Shown piece by piece: positions 16,798 through 25,037 of a DNA stretch of 39,919 nucleotides. Where the stretch lies: the NCBI GenBank assembly GCA_023392995.1, contig JAEWMZ010000229.1:1-39919 (forward strand). Direction: 5' to 3'. Within the stretch, counting starts at the first letter, position 1; every line of letters begins with the position of its first letter. The stretch comes from Bacillota bacterium. Its GTDB lineage: Bacteria > Bacillota > Clostridia > Lachnospirales > Lachnospiraceae. A model generated the notes under the pieces. That model searched no databases, was not told where the DNA came from, and saw only the letters and a list, made by a program, of their open reading frames with translations. The position numbers and the translations under genes were made by a program.

Positions 16798-17837
16798 AAA
16801 ATGATTCCTTCCTTCGACTTTATGCCGGCTTTTTTGCAGCATATGCATTTCTTTCCCTGTGCTTATTTGGGGCTGTCTTCTTTTTTACGCCGGACTGGAG
16901 AACTCGGGGTGCTGCCATAGCATTTTCGCTGCTGGTGTTCTTAATGAGCCTTGCATTATTGGCTCTAATACGTAAACGAATCGTAGCCTTTGCCGCTTCT
17001 CTTGGGACATGCATCGACAATATGGTGAACGGAGTAAATGTGATAAGCTTTGACCAGGAAGCAGAAACTCTGACTGCTAAGCTAAGTTACAAGCTGGAAC
17101 GGTTGTATGAAGTGATGCAGAGCAGCAATCGTCAGATCGATGCAGAAAAGAAAATGATTCAGGAGATGATATCCGACATTTCACATCAAGTAAAAACTCC
17201 GGTTACAAACCTGAAAATGTACAATTCCACGCTTTTGGAGCGGCAATTACCGCCGGAGAAAGAGCGTGAGTTTCTTACTGCGATGGAAACTCAGATTAAC
17301 AAGCTGGATTTTTTGATGCAGTCCATGGTTAATATGTCAAGGCTGGAGACAGGGCTGATTACACTTTCTGTTTTACCCTCGTCAATCTATGATACTATCG
17401 CCCTTTCCCTTGGAGGAATTATACTTCAAGCAGAGCAGAAGCAGATAGAGATTACGGTGGATTGTCCTTCTTCTATTACCGTGCCCCATGATAAGAAATG
17501 GACTGCCGAGGCACTCTTTAACCTATTTGATAACGCGGTCAAATATAGTGCAAAAGGTGGGAACATAGCCGTAAAGGTACAACGGTGGGAAACCGTAACC
17601 AAGATTGAAATAAAAGATCAGGGAAAAGGGATACCCGAGCAGCATTTCGCTCAGATCTTTCAGCGCTTTTACCGTGAAGAGGATGTCCGTGATGTGGAGG
17701 GGGTAGGCCTGGGGCTTTATTTATGCCGGGAAATCATCTCCCGCCAGGGCGGATACATACAGGTGCAATCTGAGCCAGGGAAAGGCTCAGCCTTTTCGGT
17801 GTTTCTGCCAAATGAAGGAGGAATAGAGGAAAGATAA
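16794..17837 (+). CDS. Sensor histidine kinase, intramembrane-sensing type
   Basis: This 347-residue kinase has two membrane spans (about 8-31 and 39-60) with only a very short loop outside, as in BceS-like intramembrane-sensing kinases. The phospho-acceptor is His131 in SDISHQVKTP. The ATP-binding domain has LFNLFDNAVKYS (N box), IKDQGKGIPEQHF and GVGLGLYLCREIISRQGG. Kinases of this type often sense the state of the partner ABC transporter rather than a ligand directly. It overlaps the response regulator by four bases. Directly after its stop codon a short tandem repeat array begins. Confidence 0.94.
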   Translation: MKNDSFLRLYAGFFAAYAFLSLCLFGAVFFFTPDWRTRGAAIAFSLLVFLMSLALLALIRKRIVAFAASLGTCIDNMVNGVNVISFDQEAETLTAKLSYKLERLYEVMQSSNRQIDAEKKMIQEMISDISHQVKTPVTNLKMYNSTLLERQLPPEKEREFLTAMETQINKLDFLMQSMVNMSRLETGLITLSVLPSSIYDTIALSLGGIILQAEQKQIEITVDCPSSITVPHDKKWTAEALFNLFDNAVKYSAKGGNIAVKVQRWETVTKIEIKDQGKGIPEQHFAQIFQRFYREEDVRDVEGVGLGLYLCREIISRQGGYIQVQSEPGKGSAFSVFLPNEGGIEER

Positions 17838-17934
17838 TTCGAAGGGGAAGGTAGTTCGAAGGGAAAGGTAGTTCGAAGGGAAGAGTAGTTTGAAGGGATG
17901 GTATTCGGGGAAAGCTGGTTCGAAGGGAAATGGC
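17838..17934 (+). repeat. Short tandem repeat array after the sensor kinase gene
   Basis: Six units starting TTCGAAGGG or a close variant follow the stop codon without a gap. The first three are 17 bases each (17838, 17855, 17872); the later ones are 15-16 bases and more diverged. Between 17935 and 18098 I see only AT-rich sequence and the permease ribosome binding site. Confidence 0.8.
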
Positions 17935-18098
17935 TTGAATGAAAGCTTAAAAAAGTTACAAAACTGTGATAATTCCTTTGGGATTTGAGATAATTAAGAG
18001 ACATTTCCTCTGTAGAATGTGAAGTATGATTTAAATTCAAAGCAAAAATGTTGTTTCACTAAAAGACGAAGGATCTATTACAAGATGGAGGTGACCGT

Positions 18099-20489
18099 TT
18101 GTTTCAAAACAATAATAAAGCTGTAATTAGTCATATTTCAAAGGCAAATCTAAAGGGGAATAAAATTCGCAATCGTCTGGCGGGAATTGTGATTGCACTT
18201 GCTGCATTTCTTTTGACCCTTGCTTCTACCTTTTCCTATAACGCGGTGATAGAGATGAGAAATCGAACCCACTATCAGGCGTTGTTTGAAGATACGAATA
18301 TGCAGGTGATAGAAAAGATTAAAAAAAACAAGGATGTTGAAGCCTATGGCATTCATCGGCAGGCGGGGATGGTGAAAAGTAATAATATCAGTTTGTCCTT
18401 ATTGTACGCAGATGCGAAGACGATGGAACTCTCCAATGTTCGATTGAAAGCAGGGGTTATGCCTGAAAAAGAAACGGAGATCGCCCTGGAAAAAGGCTAT
18501 CTGGATTCCATTTCGTCAGCTGCACAAATTGGAGATAGAATTAAGCTTGACTACCGTAATGACGTGAGCCGGCAAATGCAGACAAAGGTCTTCACCATTA
18601 CAGGCTTTTTGGAGAACGGAGCAGAAGGAGAAACGGAAAGAAAGGCCTTTAATGCAATTGTCTCAAAGTCATTTCTTACTTCAGATCCCTCCCTCTCCTT
18701 GGCTGGGCTGTCGTTGGTTATCCAGGTTGCAGATGCAGATCAGTATTCGAATGCAGAATTGAAAGCAAAAATTAAGGAGATAGGCAAAGCAGCGGGTCTT
18801 CCGGAGCAATCGATCCATCTCAACTATATGAATATAGACAGCAATAACACGAAATCAGAGACATCGACCGTTGTTTTTGCAATTGGATTCGTTGTCATTA
18901 CCGCTTGCACCCTTGTTATTTATAATATTTTTTATATCCAAATCCTCCGCAAGATAAACGAATACGGCCAACTGCGTATGTTAGGAACCACCCGAAAGCA
19001 AATCAAAAAGATTATTTTTCGGGAAGGTAAGCTCCTTTCCGTTCAATATATACCCCTTGGTCTACTGGCTGGCTGCCTGGTAAGTTATATGCTCCGCCCT
19101 TCTATGTGGAATACCATCACCGGGTTAATCTTTGCCTTGAGTGCCGGATTTATCACATTTCTTACAGTGATGCTTTCTCTAAGAAAACCAGCCAAAATAG
19201 CAGCAGGGGTATCTCCCCTGGAAGCCTTACGCTATCGAGGGCAAAATTCAGGAGTGAAGAAGAAAAGGCATTTGGTGAAGCAGCTTACTCCTTATTCCCT
19301 TGGAGGAATGTATCTGACGAGGAATAAGAAGAAGGCAGCAGTCACGTTCCTTTCTTTAACCTTAAGCGGAGTATTGCTGATTGCGGCGGCTTCACTGGCA
19401 GCCTCCGTTGATCCGATCAAACGTGCCGGACAAGAATTTCCTTATGACGGAGAATATATCATCCAACTATACAGAGACTTGCTGTCACCATCGATCAACT
19501 ATAATGATCTTCAGGTGGATAATCCGCTATCGAAGGAGCTAACCGCAGAAATATCTGCAATCGATGGCGTAGATGGTATCGAAGTGCATAAATACATTAG
19601 AAGTAAGCTTGAGGGCGTAACCATTGATGAAGGAATGAGCGGTATTAATAATATTCGAGTGAAGGACAACAGCTTTTTTGAAAAACATCTGGTTGAAGGA
19701 GCTTTGCCAAGTGAGCACACACAAGAAAAACAAATCCTGATAAATCGTTCCACTATAACCTATCAGTATTATGAATTGAACTATAAAACAGGGGATCAAA
19801 TCCCTATGATTCTCTATGACGGTAAAAAGCAAATCAAACAAGTATTTACCGTGTCCGGCGTGATTGAAAATAAAAATAGCGGGGATACCTTCTTCCTGCC
19901 AGATCAGGTGATGGATCAACTTGTAACAATGAACTGCAATCTTGGCTTTGAGATCCTGGCTGAACAGGGATATTCGCCTGAGGTTGAAGCGCAGCTTAAG
20001 GCACTGACGGCATCCGAGGAGAAGCTCGAATATATCTCCAGGAAGGAACAAAATGATTTATATAAGAGTGCCTTCCGCACAATTATGGTTGCAGTTTATG
20101 CCTTTGTTGCCATGATTGCCTGCTTTGGACTGGTGAATTTAGCAAATACAATCCTAATGAATATTTTATCAAGAAAAAACGAGCTTGGCGTTTTACAGGC
20201 GGTGGGGTTAACCAGGGAGCAAATGATCAAAATGCTGAATACGGAAAATGCATATTTGATTTTCGGGAGCTTTCTCGTATCCGTTGTTCTCGGAGGAGTT
20301 TTTGGATACCTCTTTTGCAGGATGGCGGAGAGGACCGGCGGCTTGTCTGCTTTTATTCAGTACCATTTTCCGATGAGAATTATCCTGGTTTATTTTATTC
20401 TGATTATCATAATACAGGCGATAACAACAAGATTCCAGGGATATTCACTACAGAAGCAGAGTGTGGTTGAGCGGCTGAGAGAAGCTTAA
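18099..20489 (+). CDS. FtsX-type ABC transporter permease (large, two FtsX regions)
   Basis: This 796-residue membrane protein has an N-terminal span (about 25-50), a large outside domain, a cluster of spans around 258-365, another span near 410, a second outside domain, and C-terminal spans from about 660 to 790. The segments YGQLRMLGTTRKQIKKIIFREG and ELGVLQAVGLTREQMIKML are the coupling parts typical of FtsX/MacB-like permeases. The start is TTG at 18099 with ATGGAGGTG 7 bases upstream. It works with the ATPase gene 19 bases downstream. By family and context it may remove peptide antibiotics or export a peptide or lipid, but the substrate is not shown. Confidence 0.9.
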   Translation: MFQNNNKAVISHISKANLKGNKIRNRLAGIVIALAAFLLTLASTFSYNAVIEMRNRTHYQALFEDTNMQVIEKIKKNKDVEAYGIHRQAGMVKSNNISLSLLYADAKTMELSNVRLKAGVMPEKETEIALEKGYLDSISSAAQIGDRIKLDYRNDVSRQMQTKVFTITGFLENGAEGETERKAFNAIVSKSFLTSDPSLSLAGLSLVIQVADADQYSNAELKAKIKEIGKAAGLPEQSIHLNYMNIDSNNTKSETSTVVFAIGFVVITACTLVIYNIFYIQILRKINEYGQLRMLGTTRKQIKKIIFREGKLLSVQYIPLGLLAGCLVSYMLRPSMWNTITGLIFALSAGFITFLTVMLSLRKPAKIAAGVSPLEALRYRGQNSGVKKKRHLVKQLTPYSLGGMYLTRNKKKAAVTFLSLTLSGVLLIAAASLAASVDPIKRAGQEFPYDGEYIIQLYRDLLSPSINYNDLQVDNPLSKELTAEISAIDGVDGIEVHKYIRSKLEGVTIDEGMSGINNIRVKDNSFFEKHLVEGALPSEHTQEKQILINRSTITYQYYELNYKTGDQIPMILYDGKKQIKQVFTVSGVIENKNSGDTFFLPDQVMDQLVTMNCNLGFEILAEQGYSPEVEAQLKALTASEEKLEYISRKEQNDLYKSAFRTIMVAVYAFVAMIACFGLVNLANTILMNILSRKNELGVLQAVGLTREQMIKMLNTENAYLIFGSFLVSVVLGGVFGYLFCRMAERTGGLSAFIQYHFPMRIILVYFILIIIIQAITTRFQGYSLQKQSVVERLREA

Positions 20490-20508
20490 GGGATAAGGAG
20501 GATTTTAC

Positions 20509-21174
20509 ATGAGCATATTGGAAACCAGTAAATTAAAAAAGCATTATGGTGTGCAGGATAATCTGGTAAGAGCATTGGATGGTATTGACCTAAAGGTAGA
20601 GCAGGGGGAATTCGTGGCAATTGTGGGCACCTCAGGCAGCGGCAAGTCTACCTTGCTGCACATGCTTGGCGGTCTGGATAATCCCACCTCAGGAAGTGTT
20701 ATGGTAGATGGTAAGGAGCTGTCAAAGATGAATGACGATCAACTGACCATCTTTCGCCGAAGGAACATTGGCTTTGTATTTCAGAGCTACAACCTTGTGC
20801 CAATTCTAAATGTCTATGAGAATATTGTTTTGCCGATAGAACTGGACGGGGAAAGAACCGATAAAGAGTTCGTAGATAAAATCGTTCGAATGCTGGGCTT
20901 AACGCAAAAGCTGGACAGTATGACAAATCATCTCTCAGGCGGCCAACAGCAGCGTGTGGCCATTGCGCGGGCATTGGCAGCGAAGCCGGCGATTGTACTT
21001 GCCGACGAGCCAACGGGGAATCTGGATAGCAAGACGGGTCAGGAGGTATTGGGGTTATTAAAAATGACGAGCCGGCAATTCAATCAGACCATAGTCATGA
21101 TAACCCACAACAATGAAATTGCACAGCTTGCCGATCGGATTATTCGAATTGAGGATGGAAGGATCGTTGCATAA
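20509..21174 (+). CDS. ABC transporter ATPase, LolD/MacB/BceA type
   Basis: This 221-residue ATPase has Walker A (GTSGSGKST), the Q-loop (FVFQSYNLVP), signature LSGGQQQRVAIARALA and Walker B IVLADEPTGNLDSKTG. The ADEPTGNLD form is typical of ATPases paired with FtsX-type permeases. It would form a complex with the preceding permease. Gene order is permease then ATPase, the reverse of many BceAB pairs. Its last codons and stop lie inside the first unit of an 18-base tandem repeat. Confidence 0.94.
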   Translation: MSILETSKLKKHYGVQDNLVRALDGIDLKVEQGEFVAIVGTSGSGKSTLLHMLGGLDNPTSGSVMVDGKELSKMNDDQLTIFRRRNIGFVFQSYNLVPILNVYENIVLPIELDGERTDKEFVDKIVRMLGLTQKLDSMTNHLSGGQQQRVAIARALAAKPAIVLADEPTGNLDSKTGQEVLGLLKMTSRQFNQTIVMITHNNEIAQLADRIIRIEDGRIVA

Positions 21175-21236
21175 GGGAAGAACGTTGCATAAGGAAGAAC
21201 GTTGCATAAGGGAAGAATTGTTGCACAAAGAAAGAA
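21165..21236 (+). repeat. Tandem repeat that includes the ATPase stop codon
   Basis: The unit CGTTGCATAAGGGAAGAA occurs at 21165-21182, with one base less at 21183-21199, again exactly at 21200-21217, and as a degenerate copy to about 21236. The first unit contains the gene's own final codons and TAA. It looks like slippage expansion of the gene end. Confidence 0.8.
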
Positions 21237-21288
21237 GGATCGAATAAAAGGAAGATTAGCTTATATTTTACCTCATCAGACAGATTAA

Positions 21289-21317
21289 TTGAAATTAGGC
21301 CTCTTTTTTGTTATAAT
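21289..21317 (+). promoter_or_regulatory. Sigma-A promoter of the small ORF / LytTR regulator
   Basis: TTGAAA (21289-21294), a 17-base spacer and a perfect TATAAT (21312-21317), about 35 bases before the small ORF start. Confidence 0.65.
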
Positions 21318-21351
21318 AAGTAGCAAATTATACCATAAAAGGAGTCTTACT

Positions 21352-21465
21352 ATGTATAATAAGGGCTTGTATCCAAATCTGGCGGATACGAATAATACCA
21401 CACTGACCAGCGAAGGTGAAGCAGAGATAACCACTTGTTTGGCTAGGGGGTGGAGCAGATGTTAA
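21352..21465 (+). CDS. Small ORF of 37 residues before the LytTR regulator
   Basis: ATG at 21352 is preceded by AAAAGGAG at good spacing and by a near-consensus promoter. The ORF runs 37 codons (begins MYNKGLYPNL, ends ARGWSRC) and its stop overlaps the first codons of the response regulator. Codons look ordinary, and there is no signal peptide or membrane span. I do not recognise the sequence. It could be a leader peptide that couples translation to the regulator, a signalling peptide, or the truncated start of a lost gene. Confidence 0.5.
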   Translation: MYNKGLYPNLADTNNTTLTSEGEAEITTCLARGWSRC

Positions 21466-22193
21466 GGATTGCAGTATGTGATGATCTGTCGGATCAGCTG
21501 GCAGCCATCACCGCATACGTAAAGGAATACATAGACGCTAACGAGCTTGAGGCTGAGATTCGTCAGTTTGATCATCCCGATGCGCTGCTGACCTCCTTGG
21601 AAGCGGAAAGCTTCCAGCTTTACCTGTTGGATATTGTTATGCCCATGATCAGTGGTATTGAACTTGGCAAAGGAATCCGCCGCTTCGACCGGGAAGCCCA
21701 GATTATCTATACCACCACAGAACCCCAATTTGCTTTACAGGCCTATGCGGCAAGCCCTTTGAATTATTTGATCAAACCAATTGATAAAGCGCTATTGTTT
21801 GATACGCTAACTTATGCTATCTCGAAAATAGAGTTATTCGAACAAACCTTTACCATAAAAACCTGCGATGGGCTGAGGGTATTAAAGCTACCTGAGATAG
21901 CTTGCTGCGAATACCGCAGCCATGCGGTTATCTTCACGCTATTTAACGGAGAAGAGGTCATCAGCCGGACGATCCGGGAAAGATTCACGGAATATAGCAG
22001 ACCTATAGTCCAGGATGCACGATTTTTGCAATGTCACACCTCCTTTCTTATTAATATGCGCCAGGTGGAGCGATTCACAAAGGAGTGTTTTACCCTGCGA
22101 GGAGGAAAAGTGATTCCTATTTCGGCGAAGCAATATGCTTCGGTAAGGGATCAATATATGAATTTCCTAATGAAAAAGGAGGCAAGAAAATGA
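21459..22193 (+). CDS. LytTR-family response regulator (AgrA type)
   Basis: This protein of about 244 residues has a receiver domain (IAVCDD at the start, phospho-acceptor Asp58 in LYLLDIVMPMISG, Lys in NYLIKPI) and a C-terminal LytTR DNA-binding domain with FLQCHTSFLINMRQVERFT and GGKVIPISAKQYASVRDQY. The ATG at 21459 has AGGGGG 8 bases upstream and gives the usual start MLRIAVCDD; a GTG at 21450 is the alternative. LytTR regulators usually answer a membrane sensor kinase encoded next door. Here the following gene is only a remnant, so this regulator may be an orphan or may use another kinase. Confidence 0.93.
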   Translation: MLRIAVCDDLSDQLAAITAYVKEYIDANELEAEIRQFDHPDALLTSLEAESFQLYLLDIVMPMISGIELGKGIRRFDREAQIIYTTTEPQFALQAYAASPLNYLIKPIDKALLFDTLTYAISKIELFEQTFTIKTCDGLRVLKLPEIACCEYRSHAVIFTLFNGEEVISRTIRERFTEYSRPIVQDARFLQCHTSFLINMRQVERFTKECFTLRGGKVIPISAKQYASVRDQYMNFLMKKEARK

Positions 22194-22306
22194 GTGAGTT
22201 TTTTCCTGACCTCCTGCGGGGTGGTATTGCCTTTGCTAAAAAATAGGATGGTGAGCTGATCTATGAGGTGGAAAAAGGAGTGTTCCGGGTTCGTCTGCTG
22301 GTGTGA
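22190..22306 (+). pseudogene. Remnant of the cognate sensor histidine kinase
   Basis: An ATG on an ATGA overlap with the LytTR regulator, preceded by AAGGAGG, opens a frame that reads MSEFFPDLLRG, hits TAG after 18 codons, and continues in the same frame as DGELIYEVEKGVFRVRLLV before TGA. The first piece resembles the N-terminus of membrane kinases paired with LytTR regulators, and the second resembles the C-terminal strand of their GHKL ATPase domain. Almost everything between is missing. I read this as a kinase gene reduced by a large in-frame deletion plus a stop. The family match rests on short stretches. Confidence 0.55.
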
Positions 22307-22358
22307 TAACGTGCTGATCTCAATTGGTTACAGGGTAGGTGCTTCTAACAGTTCAGTT

Positions 22359-23045
22359 CTACTGTGGGCAAGCACTGGGATATTCACTGCAAAGTAAACG
22401 ATAGGGAGCCTCATCCTCTTCAATGGTCGGAAAGCGTCCAACCCCTTCATAAAAACGGTTGTCGGTATTATCGTCGTTACACATGGATACTTCACCAATC
22501 AGTACCGCACCTGTTCCAGGCTTTACATCAAAATCATGGTATTGATGAGGCCATAGGGTGATACTCTCTCCCGGTCGCAGCTCAAAGCCGGTGCCTGCTT
22601 TTACATAGAAGGAGCGTCCATCTGCATTGACCAGAACATCGGAGGTATCAAAGGAACCGTCACCTTTATCATTATAGAGATGGATAATTAAAGTACCGCC
22701 GCCGCGATTGATAATATCCTCACTTTTCTTCCAATGGAAATGCATGGGGGAGTGCTGACCTTCCTTTAGCATGAGCAGCTTTTCAGCATAAGTTTTCTTA
22801 TACTTTGGATTGTTCTGATTACCATTTCGAAGGGTGATCAGGGCAAAACCTACCTTTTCAAAATCGCCCAGACCATAATCCGTAATGTCCCAACCCAGCA
22901 TATTATCACGGATTTCATCATATTCTTCATTTTTCTGCTGCCAATCCTCGGGAGTCCAGCCACAGAAGGGTGGAAGTTCAAAGCCATGTTTTTTGATTAA
23001 CGTCTCCATTTCTCGAATTGCATTGTTGATTTCTGAACGTTTCAT
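22359..23045 (-). CDS. D-lyxose isomerase family protein
   Basis: This protein of about 228 residues is a cupin-type D-lyxose/D-mannose isomerase. Metal-binding residues are visible in SPMHFHWKKSEDI (His-x-His and a nearby Glu) and in LWPHQYHDF. Further family-typical parts are GWDITDYGLGDF and TGFELRPGESITLW. Such enzymes interconvert D-lyxose and D-xylulose and often also D-mannose and D-fructose. The start is the ATG at 23045 with TGGAGG upstream, and that site overlaps the stop of the preceding gene, so translation is probably coupled. The frame can be extended to 23090 without support. Confidence 0.9.
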   Translation of the reverse strand: MKRSEINNAIREMETLIKKHGFELPPFCGWTPEDWQQKNEEYDEIRDNMLGWDITDYGLGDFEKVGFALITLRNGNQNNPKYKKTYAEKLLMLKEGQHSPMHFHWKKSEDIINRGGGTLIIHLYNDKGDGSFDTSDVLVNADGRSFYVKAGTGFELRPGESITLWPHQYHDFDVKPGTGAVLIGEVSMCNDDNTDNRFYEGVGRFPTIEEDEAPYRLLCSEYPSACPQ

Positions 23046-23049
23046 ATCA

Positions 23050-23712
23050 TTACCTCCATTTAAAATTATGAATACCAGCACCGAGTTCAAAGTGATATTT
23101 TACAATTCCAAGATCCACCTTGGAATAAAAGCCTCCCGTTGCTTCTGCGCTAACGGTGTCCCCAACTAATTTAAATAGGAATTTTTGCTGATTTGTTGCT
23201 GTCGGTGCCAGCATGGCAGCCTTCATTCCATTACGAAACCACTCCGGCTTATTAGCAGCCTTGCAAAGTGATTCCAAGGGTTTGCTCTTGTGTGGAATAC
23301 CGTGATTTTTACCATAGCCCAAAGCAATGACGCAGCGAAGAGTTTCCTCCTTTAAAATCTTACAATTACATTTATTCTTGTTATAGGTAAGACCAACCCA
23401 ACAGGTGTCAAGGCCTAACAGGGTAGCCTTCAGAACAATTCGTTCTCCGTAATAGCCTATTTTTTCATCAAGCTCAGAATCCTTTTTTCCTATAAGCCCA
23501 ATATAGTTTTTAACATTGATAAGCTTTCCGTAATGAGCCATAATACCGCTAAATGCATTGGGTTCATTGGTTATAAGCTGTATGCTTAGCCCGCTTTGCT
23601 GGTTGCAGGCTTCGATTTCAGCCTGAAGCTCCGAGATTGTCTCCTCAGATAATGCTTGATCGGTATAACTGCGTACAGAATGCCGTTCCTTCATTGCCTC
23701 TAATAAATCCAT
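23050..23712 (-). CDS. Nitroreductase-family protein (TM1586-like)
   Basis: The protein has 220 residues. It opens with LEAMKERHSVRSYTDQALS, the FMN-binding start typical of nitroreductases, and has GYYGERIVLKATLLGLDTCWVGLT in the middle. The central layout and the segment MKAAMLAPTATNQQKFLF match the putative TM1586-type nitroreductase group rather than classical NfsB proteins. Expected cofactor is FMN with NAD(P)H, but the natural substrate is unknown. It is transcribed with the D-lyxose isomerase gene, which starts four bases after its stop. A functional link between the two is not evident. Confidence 0.85.
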   Translation of the reverse strand: MDLLEAMKERHSVRSYTDQALSEETISELQAEIEACNQQSGLSIQLITNEPNAFSGIMAHYGKLINVKNYIGLIGKKDSELDEKIGYYGERIVLKATLLGLDTCWVGLTYNKNKCNCKILKEETLRCVIALGYGKNHGIPHKSKPLESLCKAANKPEWFRNGMKAAMLAPTATNQQKFLFKLVGDTVSAEATGGFYSKVDLGIVKYHFELGAGIHNFKWR

Positions 23713-23832
23713 CCTGTTATCCTTCCTTTTACTCAGTATACTTCTAGTTCAAGGCAATTGCGATATCTTTAGTTAATGCGTTTCGCAATTACCTCAATCT
23801 ATTTATTGAACCGTGATACCTATGTAGTAGCC

Positions 23833-23896
23833 AGGGCATGTCTGAAAACTCCTTGTACCGCTCTGAACGCCCCACCTTGTGGTTTTCAGACACCCT
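23833..23896. repeat. Palindromic element between nitroreductase and amidase genes
   Basis: TGTCTGAAAAC (23839-23849) and GTTTTCAGACA (23882-23892) form a perfect 11-bp stem, extended by AGGG/CCCT. The loop holds a CCTTGT direct repeat. It could be a dispersed small repeat or a transcription barrier between divergent genes. Confidence 0.5.
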
Positions 23897-23969
23897 AGCT
23901 TGTCAATCTCTACCTATTATATCACAGTTATGATGTCACGTTAAGAAAATTAAAGTAAAAAATCATTTT

Positions 23970-23984
23970 TGAAAATCATTTTCA
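23970..23984. promoter_or_regulatory. Fur-family-like 7-1-7 box
   Basis: TGAAAATCATTTTCA is a perfect 7-1-7 palindrome, close to the Fur/PerR/Zur consensus TGATAATNATTATCA. It lies between the divergent nitroreductase and amidase genes, about 140 bases before the amidase. The rest of the roughly 400-base gap shows only the palindromic element and AT-rich DNA. Confidence 0.4.
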
Positions 23985-24121
23985 TAGGGCTGGGAAGGGC
24001 AAATATGTTCTAGACTTCAAAGAGGAGAGAAAAGCGAGTAGGATAATATATTTCAAAGGAATAAATTGATGAATCCCATATTATGCTTATGATAGGATGA
24101 AAACAAAAAGAGAGGAAAGCT

Positions 24122-25027
24122 ATGATAAGAATTAATGTAGATGCAGGACACGGCAGTAATACCCCGGGAAAGAGAACCCCTCCTATGCCGGTGAATGTTG
24201 ATTTTGATGGCGACGGAGTCGTGGATTTAAAGAAGGGGAATGCGATAAAAGAGCATTTTGCAAATGTGAAGGTAGCAGTTCTACTAGTGGAAGAGCTGAA
24301 ACGATGTGGTTTTGTAGTTACGAAAACCGGATTCGATGATGCAAATGCGGAAAATGATGCGGATTTATCCATAAGTGGCAGGCAGAAAGCAATCAAAAAT
24401 GCAGCGTGCGATTATTCTGTCTCCATACATTTTAATGCCTATGGAGATGGAAAGAGCTTTAATTCTGCTCAGGGTGTCAGTATCTATATTCATAGCAGCT
24501 ATCCAAAGGATAGCAGAAAGCTGGCGGCCAAAGTACTGAATCAGTTGATGGCAGGTTCAAAACAAAAAAATAATGGAATTGCAACTGCTAACCTCGGCTT
24601 ATGTAACTGCAAGCTTATGAATACAAAAGCAGCAATACTGGTAGAAACAGCCTTTATGACAAATCAAAATGAAGCAGTCAACCTGATGGGAAAAAAGAAA
24701 TTCTGGGAAGAGGCTGCGATGGAGATTGCAAAGGGGATTTGTGAATATACAGGGGTTGGCTATGTGAAAAAACCTGCCAAGACGAAGCCAGCTGTCGTAT
24801 ATAAAGTTCATGCGGGCAGCTATACTGCTGAGAATGAAGCCAATAAGGTGGCTGCGCAGCTTAAGAAGAAAGGGTTTAAGGAGTGTTATGTCTACTCAGC
24901 CAGGGTCAATGGGAAGACGGTATATCGAGTACAGCTGGGAATATTCTCATCAAAGGATAGTGCGGATAAAATGCTGGCTCGTGCAAAAGCAGCAGGCTTT
25001 ACCAAGGCGTTTACTTTAAAGTCATAG
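24122..25027 (+). CDS. N-acetylmuramoyl-L-alanine amidase with SPOR domain (CwlC-like)
   Basis: This 301-residue protein starts with a zinc amidase domain (Amidase_3). Metal ligands are His10 in VDAGHG, a Glu near 45, and the His in VSIHFNA; the catalytic Glu is in AILVETAFMTN. A lysine-rich linker (KKPAKTKPA) leads to a C-terminal SPOR domain of about 70 residues ending in ARAKAAGFTKAF. It cuts the bond between MurNAc and the stem peptide. There is no signal peptide. That and the domain order match CwlC of Bacillus subtilis, which acts in mother-cell lysis at the end of sporulation. A phage-derived lysin is less likely, since no phage genes are near. The start has AGAGAGGAAAG upstream. Confidence 0.92.
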   Translation: MIRINVDAGHGSNTPGKRTPPMPVNVDFDGDGVVDLKKGNAIKEHFANVKVAVLLVEELKRCGFVVTKTGFDDANAENDADLSISGRQKAIKNAACDYSVSIHFNAYGDGKSFNSAQGVSIYIHSSYPKDSRKLAAKVLNQLMAGSKQKNNGIATANLGLCNCKLMNTKAAILVETAFMTNQNEAVNLMGKKKFWEEAAMEIAKGICEYTGVGYVKKPAKTKPAVVYKVHAGSYTAENEANKVAAQLKKKGFKECYVYSARVNGKTVYRVQLGIFSSKDSADKMLARAKAAGFTKAFTLKS

Positions 25028-25037
25028 GTTAAAGGTT

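Noticed and set aside
16820..17837. Idea that the kinase is a ligand sensor with its own outside domain
   Set aside because: The loop between the two membrane spans is only about 8 residues, too short for an outside sensory domain.
17838..17934. Possible CRISPR-like array
   Set aside because: The units are head-to-tail without unique spacers, are only 15-17 bases long, and there are no cas genes nearby.
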